A stretch of 49,745 nucleotides of DNA from Streptomyces ureilyticus (GCF_011045025.1 NZ_JAAKZX010000053.1:1-49745); one strand, 5' to 3'; shown: positions 23,708 through 32,190, counted from the first letter of the stretch. Numbers and translations: made by a program. Notes: a model not told the origin generated them from the sequence alone.

Positions 23708-24190
23708 TCATCGGCCGGTTTCCGCGTCGGAGCGGGCGCGCCAGCCGTGCCGGCGTCGTACGGAGATGACGATCACCGGTCCGCCTGGGGGCCGTTGACG
23801 ATACTGGGCGTATTTCTGCGCCAGCAGTTCGATCGCGGCGGCGTACTCGTCCTGCGCGTCCTTGCACTCGTCCTGCGCGTCCGTTTCCGATGCGTCCGGC
23901 GGTACGACCCGGGCGGTGCCGTCCACCCGCACCCACCACAGCTGGTCCCAGTCCTCGTCGTACGCGTCCACCAGCAGGCAGACCTCCGGGTGGACGGCGA
24001 TGTTGTCCAGGCGCTTCACGCGGCCCGGCCGTTTCGGCTTCCAGTCGATGGCGGTGACGATCTCGTCGCCGCGCAGGGCGAACACGAGCGGCACCAGGTG
24101 CGGTCGCCCCTCGGCGTCCGAGGTCGCCAGTCGTGCCACTCGGGCCTCGCCGAACCTCCGCCGCGCCTCGGCCTCGTCCATGACCGGCAT
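23708..24190 (-). CDS. F420-dependent/PPOX-class flavin-binding oxidoreductase
   Basis: A 160-residue split-barrel protein of the pyridoxamine-phosphate-oxidase superfamily, TIGR03668-like. Evidence is the start EARRRFGEARVARLATSDAE, then RPHLVPLVFAL, TAIDWKPKRPGRVKRLDNIA, VHPEVCLLVDAYDEDWDQLW and WVRVDGTARVV. The Lys-rich KPKRPGRVKR loop is typical of F420-binding members. A Gln/Asp-rich stretch (ETDAQDECKDAQDEYAAAIE) is slightly longer than usual and contains a repeated (C)KDAQDE unit. It probably reduces or oxidises a small molecule with F420. ATG at 24190 follows GAGGATCCTC. Confidence 0.8.
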   Translation of the reverse strand: MPVMDEAEARRRFGEARVARLATSDAEGRPHLVPLVFALRGDEIVTAIDWKPKRPGRVKRLDNIAVHPEVCLLVDAYDEDWDQLWWVRVDGTARVVPPDASETDAQDECKDAQDEYAAAIELLAQKYAQYRQRPPGGPVIVISVRRRHGWRARSDAETGR

Positions 24191-24350
24191 GAGGATCCTC
24201 CGTCCGCCTGTGTCTGCATCTGTCCGCGTCGGTGTCCGTCCATGGTCGCGCGGTTTCCGGTTCTGTCCGAGCCGGGGGCACGTCCGACGCGGGAACGGGG
24301 CGGCCTTAAGGTCGAGGTGGACGTACCTGACCTGAGGAGAAGCACCGCTC

Positions 24351-24659
24351 GTGCCCGACGCACCGATCTACGACCAACTGATCTCCGAACGCGGCGACAT
24401 TCCGCTCCAGGTCCGCAGCGAGGCTCGCCGGCTCCAGAGCGAACTCGGCTGGATCGCCGAGGCGGAACCCTCGCCCGCCGGCCGGCCACCCCGCTCCCCC
24501 ACTGCTCCGGCCCCGGTTCCGGCTCCCAACTCCCGTCCTCAGCCGCCCGGTTCACAGTCCGGCCAGGGGGCTGGTTCGCAGCCAGGTTCACAGCCCGGTC
24601 CGGGGTCTGGTTCGCAGTCGGGTTCCCAGCCCGATTCGCAGCAGGGCTGGTTCGCCTGA
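24351..24659 (+). CDS. hypothetical protein with Gly/Ser/Gln/Pro-rich tail
   Basis: A 102-residue protein, GTG start with GGAGAAG about 10 nt upstream. The first 37 residues (APIYDQLISERGDIPLQVRS then EARRLQSELGWIAEAE) look folded and helical and resemble short conserved Streptomyces hypotheticals. From residue about 40 the protein is Pro-rich, then low complexity: GSQ-type repeats (PGSQPGSQ, GSQSGSQ) end in QQGWFA. The repetitive tail is coded by repeated GGTTCACAG/GGTTCGCAG-like units. No function is known. Confidence 0.6.
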   Translation: MPDAPIYDQLISERGDIPLQVRSEARRLQSELGWIAEAEPSPAGRPPRSPTAPAPVPAPNSRPQPPGSQSGQGAGSQPGSQPGPGSGSQSGSQPDSQQGWFA

Positions 24660-24717
24660 CGGGGGTCCGGCACCGGCTTCAGCACCTGGGTACGCCCTGG
24701 GCGTCAGACGGTGGGTG

Positions 24718-25209
24718 TCAGACGCGCAGCCACTCCGTCACCACGACCTCCTCGTCGGTCCGCAGTCGCAGGGCGAACGGGCCGGTGAGGACCCCTTCGC
24801 AGAGGAAGCGGCCCATCTCGTCGGCCGTCACCGTGGTGGCCGCCGCCGGCTGCGCGGTGCCCAGGATCTCGATGCGGGCAGGCTGCGGCGGCAGCAGCTG
24901 GCCCGTCATCCCCTCGACGGTCACCTCTACGTCGACGGTGAGGGCGGACGTGCTGAAGGTCAGCATCCTGGGCACGTCCGCGCCCCGGACCGGGGCGGCG
25001 TCGACGACCGAGTCGAACGTCAACTCGGCGAGCTCTGCGTCCATATCGCGAAGGGCGTGCAGGGCGTAGGCCTCGACGGCGATATGCCGCAGTTCGGCGG
25101 GCACCGGGTCCAGGATGGCGGCGGCCTGGCGCAGCGCATCCTCGAGTGCGTCGTCAGCGGCGGCTTCATCGAAGCCGTCGAAGGTGTCGTTGCCCTCGTT
25201 GTCGTTCAC
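24718..25209 (-). CDS. small protein coupled to a sigma factor (candidate anti-sigma or protease target)
   Basis: A 163-residue protein, third gene of the subtilase-sigma operon; its GTG overlaps the sigma stop (GTGA), implying coupled translation. Residues 1-60 are acidic and helical (DALEDALRQAAAILDPVPAE, AYALHALRDMDAELAEL). From about 70 on the protein is predicted beta-rich, with TVTADEMGRFLCEGVLTGPF resembling the turn of transthyretin/carboxypeptidase-regulatory-like folds. There are no transmembrane segments and no zinc-binding anti-sigma motif. The position suggests it regulates or partners the sigma factor, or serves as substrate of the neighbouring proteases. That is inference. Confidence 0.7.
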   Translation of the reverse strand: MNDNEGNDTFDGFDEAAADDALEDALRQAAAILDPVPAELRHIAVEAYALHALRDMDAELAELTFDSVVDAAPVRGADVPRMLTFSTSALTVDVEVTVEGMTGQLLPPQPARIEILGTAQPAAATTVTADEMGRFLCEGVLTGPFALRLRTDEEVVVTEWLRV

Positions 25210-25781
25210 AGCACCCCCCGGGCGACAAGACGCGCGCGCAGGCGGCGCAGGCAGCGCTGGCGCAGGGGGCCGATGCTGCCCACGGCGATGCCCAGCGCGG
25301 CGGCCACCTCCTGGTAGCTGGGCGGCGGGGAGGCCATCAGCACGCGGAGCAACTCCCGGCAGCGGTCGCCCAGTTCCTCGAACTCCTGCCACATCCGGCG
25401 GATGCGTTCCGCCTCCGCGGCGGCTTCCTCGGACTCGATCAGCGTCTGTTCGGGCGTACGGTCCTCACTGATCCGGTCGAGCACCCGGGCATCGTCCGTG
25501 GGAGTCAGCCGCCGGGTGCTCTTGATGACCTTCAGGCACTCGTGCCGCGCGGTGCTCGCGAGCCAGGAGCCGGCCTTGTGCGGTTCGCGGATCCGCCCGA
25601 GGTGCTGGGCGAAGCGGAACCAGGCCGTCTGGTACACCTCGTGCCCGTCGGCGTCGGAGAGCCGGTGGGCGCGTACGACGGACCACACCAGCGGGCTCAA
25701 CCCGTCCACCAGCGCTTTCCAGGCCGCCGCGTCCCCGTCGGCGGCGGACTGGACGAGCGCACCGACAGCATCACGATCCAC
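25206..25781 (-). CDS. sigma-70 family (ECF-like) RNA polymerase sigma factor
   Basis: A 191-residue sigma factor with region 2 (LVQSAADGDAAAWKALVDGL, LVWSVVRAHRLSDADGHEVY, QTAWFRFAQHLGRIREPHKA, GSWLASTARHECLKVIKS; residues about 9-90) and region 4 (CRELLRVLMASPPPSYQEVA, AALGIAVGSIGPLRQRCLRR; about 141-185). The start is GTG at 25781 with GAGGGG seven bases before it. It follows the subtilase gene by 95 nt on the same strand and overlaps the next gene. It would direct polymerase to a specific promoter set. The divergent TPR-CHAT gene is an obvious candidate target. Confidence 0.9.
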   Translation of the reverse strand: MDRDAVGALVQSAADGDAAAWKALVDGLSPLVWSVVRAHRLSDADGHEVYQTAWFRFAQHLGRIREPHKAGSWLASTARHECLKVIKSTRRLTPTDDARVLDRISEDRTPEQTLIESEEAAAEAERIRRMWQEFEELGDRCRELLRVLMASPPPSYQEVAAALGIAVGSIGPLRQRCLRRLRARLVARGVL

Positions 25782-25876
25782 GGCCTCACCCCTCGTATAC
25801 GGCAAGTCATCGTACGCCGCGGAGTGGGAGATTCCGACCGTGATCCGGGACAAGGGCACCGTGCCCGAGCAGGAGG

Positions 25877-27322
25877 TCATGCCGTCGCGGAGGGGGTGGC
25901 GACCGGGACGGGACTCCAGGTCGGCGGGCGCAACGCGGGCACCATGGCGCCGCGTACCTCCGCGTGGTCGCGGTTCGCCGACAGCAGTTGCCGCCGGGCG
26001 GCCCGGGGGTCGTTCTCCTTGTGGGCCGTCATATGGGCGGCGATCATCGCGGCGGTCACCGGGGTGGCGAACGAGGTTCCGCTCCACTGCGCGAGCCCCT
26101 CGAACATGACCTGCTCCGGCTTGGCGGGCGTCGGTTGCTGCTCCTCGCTCAACACGCCGATGTGCTGGGGGTGTTGGCACGTACAAGCGTAGACGAAGCC
26201 GTGCCGACAGGCGTCGAAGGTGGAGTGCTGGTACACGTACGGAACAGGGGCGTCGAAGCCGGTGAGCGAACTGGTCAGCCGCTCCCCCGGCGCGTAGATC
26301 TTCACCCAGGGGCCGTGGTTGCTGAAGCAGGCGCCGAACTCGCCGTCGCCGCGCAGCGCCCCGACCGACAGCACCACGTCCTCGTAGCCGGGGACGTCGG
26401 CGTAGGCGGCGGGCCAGAAGGGGGTGGCGCTGGCGTTGTTGCCTGCCGCCGCGACCAGGAGCGTACGGGGCTGGTCGCGCAGTTCCTCCATGAAGCGCTC
26501 CAGGCCGAGCAGGCCGTCGGTACTGCCGTTCGACGTGCCGGCGGAGAGGCTGATGAGGTCGGGCCAGCCGTCCTGGTCGACGGCCTCGAAGAGCTTGTCG
26601 CCGAACTCGGACTCCAGGATGGCGCCGACGTCGCCGAGGGTCCCCCGTACCGTGATGTCGGTGTTGGGCGCGACCGCCGCGACGAGGCCCGCGATGAACG
26701 TGCCGTGGCCGACGTACTGCTTGAGGAAGCCCTGCTCGTCGGTCTCGGCGAGCGCCCCGTCGCCCTGGGTGTGCGCCAGGAGGGGGTACGACCGGTAGTC
26801 GCGCATCAGTCCGGTGTCGATCACCAGGACGCCGACGGCGGTCTCCGGGACGTACGCGATTTCCGCCGGCGCCGGGTTGGCGGTGACGGTGGGCCGGCCG
26901 GGCACGGGTTCATCGCCGGGGCAGGCGTTGACCGCGATCGTCACGACGTGGTTGCGGCTCACCAGGCGGCGTTCGGCCCGGCCCTCCGCCTCGCGCATGG
27001 CCCGCAACGCCCCCGCGACGGCGCGGTCGCCCGATCCCGATCGGATGCCTGGTGCCGGGTCGCCCACCTGGATACGGGTGATGCCCGACCGGTTCGTCTC
27101 CGGACCGGCCCTGCGGACGGCGTCCGCGGTCAGGCCCGGGATGTCCGCGGACCGTGCCCGCAGGGTGTCCTCGACGATCCGTGCGTCCTCGCCGTCACGG
27201 GCCAGGACGACCCCCTGCTCGTAGAAGAACTCGGCGGAGTCGTCCGGCCCCATCACCAGGGGGACGTCCGGCATCGCGCGCCGGACCTGGTCGAACTGCT
27301 CCTGGAATCGCTGTGGTGCCAT
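25877..27322 (-). CDS. S8 family serine peptidase (subtilase), apparently cytosolic
   Basis: A 481-residue subtilase. Catalytic residues are Asp169 (GVLVIDTGL), His206 (VGHGTFIAGL) and Ser417 (QWSGTSFATP), with oxyanion Asn295 (VAAAGNN). The N-terminal 160 residues are not a secretion signal or I9 prodomain; no signal peptide or membrane anchor is seen, so it should act in the cytoplasm. A Cys/His cluster (Cys372, His374, Cys380, Cys382, His384, His387) sits about 30 residues before the catalytic Ser. ATG at 27322 has GGGAGG. It is the first gene of an operon with a sigma factor and a small protein, divergent from a TPR-CHAT protease. Confidence 0.92.
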   Translation of the reverse strand: MAPQRFQEQFDQVRRAMPDVPLVMGPDDSAEFFYEQGVVLARDGEDARIVEDTLRARSADIPGLTADAVRRAGPETNRSGITRIQVGDPAPGIRSGSGDRAVAGALRAMREAEGRAERRLVSRNHVVTIAVNACPGDEPVPGRPTVTANPAPAEIAYVPETAVGVLVIDTGLMRDYRSYPLLAHTQGDGALAETDEQGFLKQYVGHGTFIAGLVAAVAPNTDITVRGTLGDVGAILESEFGDKLFEAVDQDGWPDLISLSAGTSNGSTDGLLGLERFMEELRDQPRTLLVAAAGNNASATPFWPAAYADVPGYEDVVLSVGALRGDGEFGACFSNHGPWVKIYAPGERLTSSLTGFDAPVPYVYQHSTFDACRHGFVYACTCQHPQHIGVLSEEQQPTPAKPEQVMFEGLAQWSGTSFATPVTAAMIAAHMTAHKENDPRAARRQLLSANRDHAEVRGAMVPALRPPTWSPVPVATPSATA

Positions 27323-27461
27323 GGCGTGTCCCTCCCCGTTGGTCAACGCGTCGTCAATCAGAGCCTTGCGATGGGTGATTGATACAGCAGCGGTGATGAA
27401 CGATCGGCAGCGGCGACGGCCGAATCGGCGTCACACCTGTCTGCCGCACTGCCCGCGCCCC

Positions 27462-27475
27462 TAGCATCCTTTGAG
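27462..27475 (+). promoter_or_regulatory. leaderless promoter of the TPR-CHAT gene
   Basis: TAGCAT at 27462-27467 is a -10-like hexamer whose expected start point coincides with the GTG at 27475. No Shine-Dalgarno is visible before that GTG. The -35 position has no clear housekeeping hexamer, so an alternative sigma factor is possible. Confidence 0.45.
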
Positions 27476-30078
27476 TGACAGGTGGAAGCGACCCGATTTT
27501 CGAGCTGCTCCCGATGGTGTTCGCCCGCCCGGGCGACGCGCTGGCGAGAGCTGAGGCGGTGCTCGACAGCGATCCCTCGCCGTTGCACGGCTCTGTCGCC
27601 CATCACGTGATCGGTATGTGGCAGCGGGACTTCGGTGATCTGCGGGTCGCGCTGCGACATCTGCGGCGGGCACGTGATCTCGCGGCACGGTCGGGTTCGG
27701 CCGACCGGGAGGCGGATGTCCTCGGCACGCTCGGGGTGGCGCTGGTCCATGACGGTCGTACGCGGCAGGGGCTGGCCGCGCTCGAGCGGGGCGTGGCGCG
27801 GGGTACGGGGCATACCCGCGCCCGGGTCCTGTACCGGCGGGCGTATGTGTGGTGGGTGCTGGGGCACCATCGTGAGGCGCTGGACGATGTGCGCCGGGCG
27901 ACGCCCGTGCTGCGCCAGGTCGGCGATGTGATCTGGACGGCGCGCGCCCTCACGCTGCGGGCCACCGTGCATCTGGCGCTGGGTGCGGTGGAGCGGGCGG
28001 AGGCCGACTTCACGGCGGCGGAGCGGCTGTGGGACACCACCGGCCAGGAGCACGACAAGGCCGATGTCGTGGAGAGCCGGGCGCTGGCCGCTTTCCGCTC
28101 TGGCGACATTCCCGCGGCGCTGCGGCTGTTCGACGAGGCCGAGGAGCGGTACGCGAAGCTCGGCACCCCGCAGTTCGTGTTCCACATCCGGCGCTGCGAG
28201 GTGCTGATGGCGGCCGGGCTCGCGCCCGAGGCGCTGGCGGAGGCCGACACGGCGGTCCGGGTGCTCGACCGTATCGGCGGGCAGACCACCCGCAAGGCGG
28301 AGCTGCTGCTGGCCGCGGCCCGTGCCGCCCGGCTCGCGGACGATCCGCACACCGCGATGGCCCGGGCGGCCGATGCCGTACGCCTCTTCGCGGGCCAGCA
28401 GCGCGCCTGGTGGGAGACGCACGCCCAACTGGTGCTGATCGAGGCGCGGTTGGCGGCCGGGCGTGCCTCGGGGCGGATGGTCGCCGATGCCGCGGCCGTG
28501 GCCGGGCGGCTGGCGGACTGCGGCTCGCCGGCCGCGCCCGAGGCGTCACTGCTCGCGGGGCGGATCGCGCTGCGCCTGGGCCGGCGGGCCGAGGCCGAGC
28601 GGCATCTGAGTGTGGCCGCGCGCAGCCGGCGCAGCGGGCCGCCGCTGGCGCGGATGACGGGCTGGGCCGCGCAGGCGCTGCGGGCCGAGGCCGCCGGTTC
28701 CAGCCGCGGCGTACTGGAGGCCTGCCGGCGTGGGCTCGATGTGCTCGACGACCACCGGATGACGCTCGGTGCCTCCGAGTTGCGCGCCCGGGCGAGCGCG
28801 CAGGGCGCCGAGCTCGCCGCGATGGCGCAGCGGGCCAGCCTGGTCTCCGGTGGGCCGCGGCGGCTGCTGGTGTGGAGCGAGCGCTGGCGGGCCACGGTGC
28901 TGTCGGCTCCGCCCACGCGCCCGCCCGCCGATCCGGCCCTGCTGCGGAATCTCACCGCCTTCCGGGAGATCGCCGCCCGGGCGGAGGAGGCCCGTGTCGA
29001 CGGGCGTCCGGTGCCGACACTGGAACGTGAACAGCGGCGGCTGGAGCGGGAGATACGGTCCCGGACGCTGCGGATGCGCGGTGAAGTGCCGGGCGACGGG
29101 CATCGGTTCGATCCCGGGAGGCTGCTGGAGCGGCTGGGCGGCGGACAGTTGGTGGAGATCGCCGAGCTCGGCGGCCGGGTTCAGGTACTGCTCTGTGGCG
29201 AGGGCCGCGTACGGCGTTTTGAGGGCGGGGCGCTCGCGGATGCGCTGGCCGAGGCCGAGCATGTGCAGGCCGGGCTGCGGCGGCTTGCCCATCCCGGGGC
29301 GGAGGGTCGGCTGCCGGTGGTGGAGGCCGCGGGGCGGCGGCTGGAGGAACTGCTGCTGGGCGCGGCCGTCCCCCACTTGGGCCCAGGACCGCTCGTTGTG
29401 GTGCCGCCGGCCAGGCTGCACCGTGTGCCCTGGGCGCTGTTGCCCTCGCTTCGCGAGCGTGTGGTGAGTGTTTCGCCGTCGGCGAGCAGTTGGCTGCGGG
29501 CCGTGGAGACCGAGCCGCCGCCGGACGGAGGGCATGTGCTGGTCCGCGGTCCCGGCCTCGCGACCGGCGGTGCGGAGGTGCCCGAACTCGCCGGCCGCTA
29601 CGGCGACACGACCGTGCTGGAGGGTGACGAGGCGCGGGTGCCGCGTGTGCTGGACTCGCTCGACGGCGCTGTGCTCGCGCATATCGCCGCGCACGGTACG
29701 TTCCGCGCGGACAGCCCTCTTTTCTCCTCGTTGCGGATGGCCGACGGCCCGCTCATCGTGCACGACTTCGAACGCCTCCGCCGCAGTCCGTACCGCATCA
29801 TCCTGTCCAGCTGCGAAACCGCCCGCCTCGCCTCTGTTGGCGCCGATGAGGTACTCGGCCTGGTCACGGCCCTGCTTCCGCTGGGCACGGCGGGCGTCGT
29901 GGCGAGCGGTGTCCCGGTCAACGACGCCACGGTGGTGCCGTTGATGCTGGCCCTGCACAAGGGCCTGAGCTCCGGCCTCTCCTTGGCCGAGGCTCTGCGT
30001 GACGCGCGCGCCGCGCTGCCGGGTGACGCGGTGCATCAGGCGACCGGGTGGGCGTTCACGGCGTTCGGAGCAGCCTGA
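27475..30078 (+). CDS. TPR-CHAT caspase-like protease
   Basis: An 867-residue protein. Residues 1 to about 480 are helical repeats of TPR type (for example ALRHLRRARDLAARSG, AEADFTAAERLWDTTG, ALRLFDEAEERYAKLG, ALAEADTAVRVLDRIG). After a charged linker, the C-terminal CHAT domain (about 590-867) has the caspase-fold dyad His740 in LAHIAAHGTFRADSPLFSSL and Cys780 in IILSSCETARLASVGADEVL, then GLSLAEALRDAR and ATGWAFTAFG. CHAT proteases cleave specific partner proteins after a trigger is sensed by the repeats. It is divergent from the subtilase-sigma operon. Confidence 0.93.
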   Translation: MTGGSDPIFELLPMVFARPGDALARAEAVLDSDPSPLHGSVAHHVIGMWQRDFGDLRVALRHLRRARDLAARSGSADREADVLGTLGVALVHDGRTRQGLAALERGVARGTGHTRARVLYRRAYVWWVLGHHREALDDVRRATPVLRQVGDVIWTARALTLRATVHLALGAVERAEADFTAAERLWDTTGQEHDKADVVESRALAAFRSGDIPAALRLFDEAEERYAKLGTPQFVFHIRRCEVLMAAGLAPEALAEADTAVRVLDRIGGQTTRKAELLLAAARAARLADDPHTAMARAADAVRLFAGQQRAWWETHAQLVLIEARLAAGRASGRMVADAAAVAGRLADCGSPAAPEASLLAGRIALRLGRRAEAERHLSVAARSRRSGPPLARMTGWAAQALRAEAAGSSRGVLEACRRGLDVLDDHRMTLGASELRARASAQGAELAAMAQRASLVSGGPRRLLVWSERWRATVLSAPPTRPPADPALLRNLTAFREIAARAEEARVDGRPVPTLEREQRRLEREIRSRTLRMRGEVPGDGHRFDPGRLLERLGGGQLVEIAELGGRVQVLLCGEGRVRRFEGGALADALAEAEHVQAGLRRLAHPGAEGRLPVVEAAGRRLEELLLGAAVPHLGPGPLVVVPPARLHRVPWALLPSLRERVVSVSPSASSWLRAVETEPPPDGGHVLVRGPGLATGGAEVPELAGRYGDTTVLEGDEARVPRVLDSLDGAVLAHIAAHGTFRADSPLFSSLRMADGPLIVHDFERLRRSPYRIILSSCETARLASVGADEVLGLVTALLPLGTAGVVASGVPVNDATVVPLMLALHKGLSSGLSLAEALRDARAALPGDAVHQATGWAFTAFGAA

Positions 30079-30146
30079 AGCACATCGCGCGGGCTTGCGC
30101 GGGCGGGCAGTTGGGGCGCTCGGCCTGCGGATCGGAGCGCACTGCG

Positions 30147-32057
30147 TCACGCCGACCGTGCGTCCGGCATTGCCCCTCCCTCCGGGTCGTCTACGAGCCG
30201 GGGCAGGGAGCCGCGGTCGGTCGCGCCGAGTCGGGTGTAGGCGCTGTGGAGGTGGTTGCCGACCGTGCGGATCGACAGGGTCAGCTGCTCCGCTATCTCG
30301 CGGTTGCTTAAGCCGGCGGCGGCGAGGGTGACGATCTGCCGTTGGCGGGCCGTGAGCTCGCCCAGGACCAGGCCGGACAGTGCCGGGGTGCGGGCTCCCT
30401 GGCAACGCCGGGCCAGAGTGACGGCGCGCGTACGCGACATGCGGGCGGCACGCGGGTCGTCGTGCGCCGACGCGGCCTGCGCGTGTGCTTCGGCGGCGAA
30501 GAGCAGGAAGCCGCGCTGTTCGAGGCGTTCGGCGGCTCGGTCCAGGGCCGGGCCGTCACCGCGGGCGAGGGCGTCCGCGTGCGGGGACAGAAGGGCCGCG
30601 GGTTCGCCGGGAAGCTGGGCCAACCGGTCCGCGACCAGGGCGGGTTCGCCCAGGCGCACCGCGTCGTACAGGGCGTAGGCGTCGTAGAGGGCGCTGGTGT
30701 CGTCGAGGGCGCAGACGTCGTCCCCCGTGAGGGACTCCAGTGCTCCGGCGATGTCACCTCGGGCGGCCCTCAGCCAGGTGTCCGCCCGGCCGGACGTTGG
30801 ACGCGCCGCCAGTATGTCGCGCGCGGCCGCCGTCGTCGTGTTGCCCAACTGCGCCTCCGCCAAGGCCAGTTCGGCACGGCAGCCCAGGTCGTCCGGAACC
30901 GCCCGCATGCCTTCCCGCGCCCACGCCACGGCCTCGCGCAGCTCCCCGCGCAGCCGTGCGTACCGGGCGCGTACCACCGCGTACCCGGCGGGGACCGCGC
31001 TGTCCGGGCCCGCGCCCTCCCCGGCCAGCCAGTCCCCGATCGGCGTCGGCACGTCCCGTACGTCTGCCTGCTTGATCCGCCGCGCCAGAGTGGCGCCCTC
31101 CGAATCGAGGGCCGGGCCGCACCGGGACGGTGTACGGGCCAGTCGCCTGGCGCGCAGTTGTCCGGCCTCGGAGCGGAGTACCGGGCCGTGGAGAGGGTGT
31201 GCGAGGCGGACCGAGGAGTGGCCGTCTATGGCCACCAGTCCTTGCGCTTCGAGGAGTTCGAGGACCCGTAGGTCCAGCTCGGCGACGTCGAGTGGCAGTG
31301 GTTCGCTGAAGGCGAGCCGTTCGAGGACCGCCCGTTCGTCCGGGTGGGTCCTCTCCAGGGCCTGCGCGGTCCGTTCGCGAAGGGTCGCGGTCACCGGTAC
31401 CGGGCCCCGCCAGGCCCACGCGTCGGGCCCCCGGGTCAGCGGTCCGCGCTCGCGCAGCGCGCCGAGCAAGGCGCGCAGTAGTCGCAGATCTCCTTGGCAC
31501 AGCCGGTGCAGCCGGTTCACGGTGAGCGGCTCCGCCGCGGCGCCGGCGCCCGCTGTCACGAGCTGTGCCAGGTCCTCACGCGGAAGCGGCGCGAGGGCGA
31601 GGCGCGGCAGCAGCTCTCCGGTCCACAGCCGGGAGATCGCGCCGGGGACCGGTTCGCCGTCCGCCGCCACGACGATCAGACGCGTACGCCCGTGCACGGC
31701 CAGCTGGTGGACCAGCGCGGCCGACGCGTCGTCCAGCAGATGCGCGTCGTCGACGATCAACAGGCGGACGTTCGCGAGGAGTTGGACGGCACGGTGCAGG
31801 GAGACCGTCTCCGGCAGCAGGTGCGCGAACGCGGCGAAGGGCAGCTGCCGGGTCCCCGGCGTCCCCGTCACCTTCGCGCAGCCGGTGTCGCGGACGGCCT
31901 CGGTGACGAGCCGGGTCTTGCCGCAGCCCGCGGGGCCCGTCACCACGATGCCGCGCCGTCCGGCGGACAGTGACCTGCGGATCAAGTCCAGTTCGGCTTC
32001 GCGTCCGGTGAACGGCCAGGGCAGTTCCAGGGTCTTCGCGTCCCGTTCGTAAGTCAT
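30147..32057 (-). CDS. LuxR family regulator with N-terminal ATPase (LAL-like)
   Basis: A 636-residue regulator. The N-terminal AAA/NTPase has FTGREAELDLIRRSL, Walker A GPAGCGKT (41-48) and Walker B RLLIVDDAHLL (about 98-108). A helical, repeat-like middle follows. The C-terminal LuxR HTH (about 565-625) reads LGELTARQRQIVTLAAAGLS, then NREIAEQLTLSIRTVGNHLH. It is shorter than typical 900-residue LALs. Start at the second ATG (MTYERDAKTL), 18 nt from a nested palindrome. It is convergent with the TPR-CHAT gene. Its signal and regulon are not evident. Confidence 0.88.
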   Translation of the reverse strand: MTYERDAKTLELPWPFTGREAELDLIRRSLSAGRRGIVVTGPAGCGKTRLVTEAVRDTGCAKVTGTPGTRQLPFAAFAHLLPETVSLHRAVQLLANVRLLIVDDAHLLDDASAALVHQLAVHGRTRLIVVAADGEPVPGAISRLWTGELLPRLALAPLPREDLAQLVTAGAGAAAEPLTVNRLHRLCQGDLRLLRALLGALRERGPLTRGPDAWAWRGPVPVTATLRERTAQALERTHPDERAVLERLAFSEPLPLDVAELDLRVLELLEAQGLVAIDGHSSVRLAHPLHGPVLRSEAGQLRARRLARTPSRCGPALDSEGATLARRIKQADVRDVPTPIGDWLAGEGAGPDSAVPAGYAVVRARYARLRGELREAVAWAREGMRAVPDDLGCRAELALAEAQLGNTTTAAARDILAARPTSGRADTWLRAARGDIAGALESLTGDDVCALDDTSALYDAYALYDAVRLGEPALVADRLAQLPGEPAALLSPHADALARGDGPALDRAAERLEQRGFLLFAAEAHAQAASAHDDPRAARMSRTRAVTLARRCQGARTPALSGLVLGELTARQRQIVTLAAAGLSNREIAEQLTLSIRTVGNHLHSAYTRLGATDRGSLPRLVDDPEGGAMPDARSA

Positions 32058-32074
32058 CACGTACAACAAGAGCC

Positions 32075-32113
32075 GGGCTACTCATCCCTGATACAGGGTG
32101 ACTTGAGTAGCCC
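32075..32113. promoter_or_regulatory. nested palindrome before the LuxR-type gene
   Basis: GGGCTACTCA (32075-32084) pairs with TGAGTAGCCC (32104-32113), and inside it CCCTG (32086-32090) pairs with CAGGG (32094-32098). The element ends 18 bp from the start codon of the regulator, so it could be an operator or a leader stem-loop that masks the ribosome site. Confidence 0.5.
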
Positions 32114-32190
32114 TCGACTCAGGCGCCGGGCAGGCGGCAGGCGGCATCCTGTGCGCAGACCGCAGGCCATGTTCCGGCACCCGGGGGAGC

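Noticed and set aside
28546..30405. A 619-codon minus-strand frame opposite the CHAT domain.
   Set aside because: It lies against conserved catalytic sequence of the CHAT protein and has no motif or ribosome site of its own.
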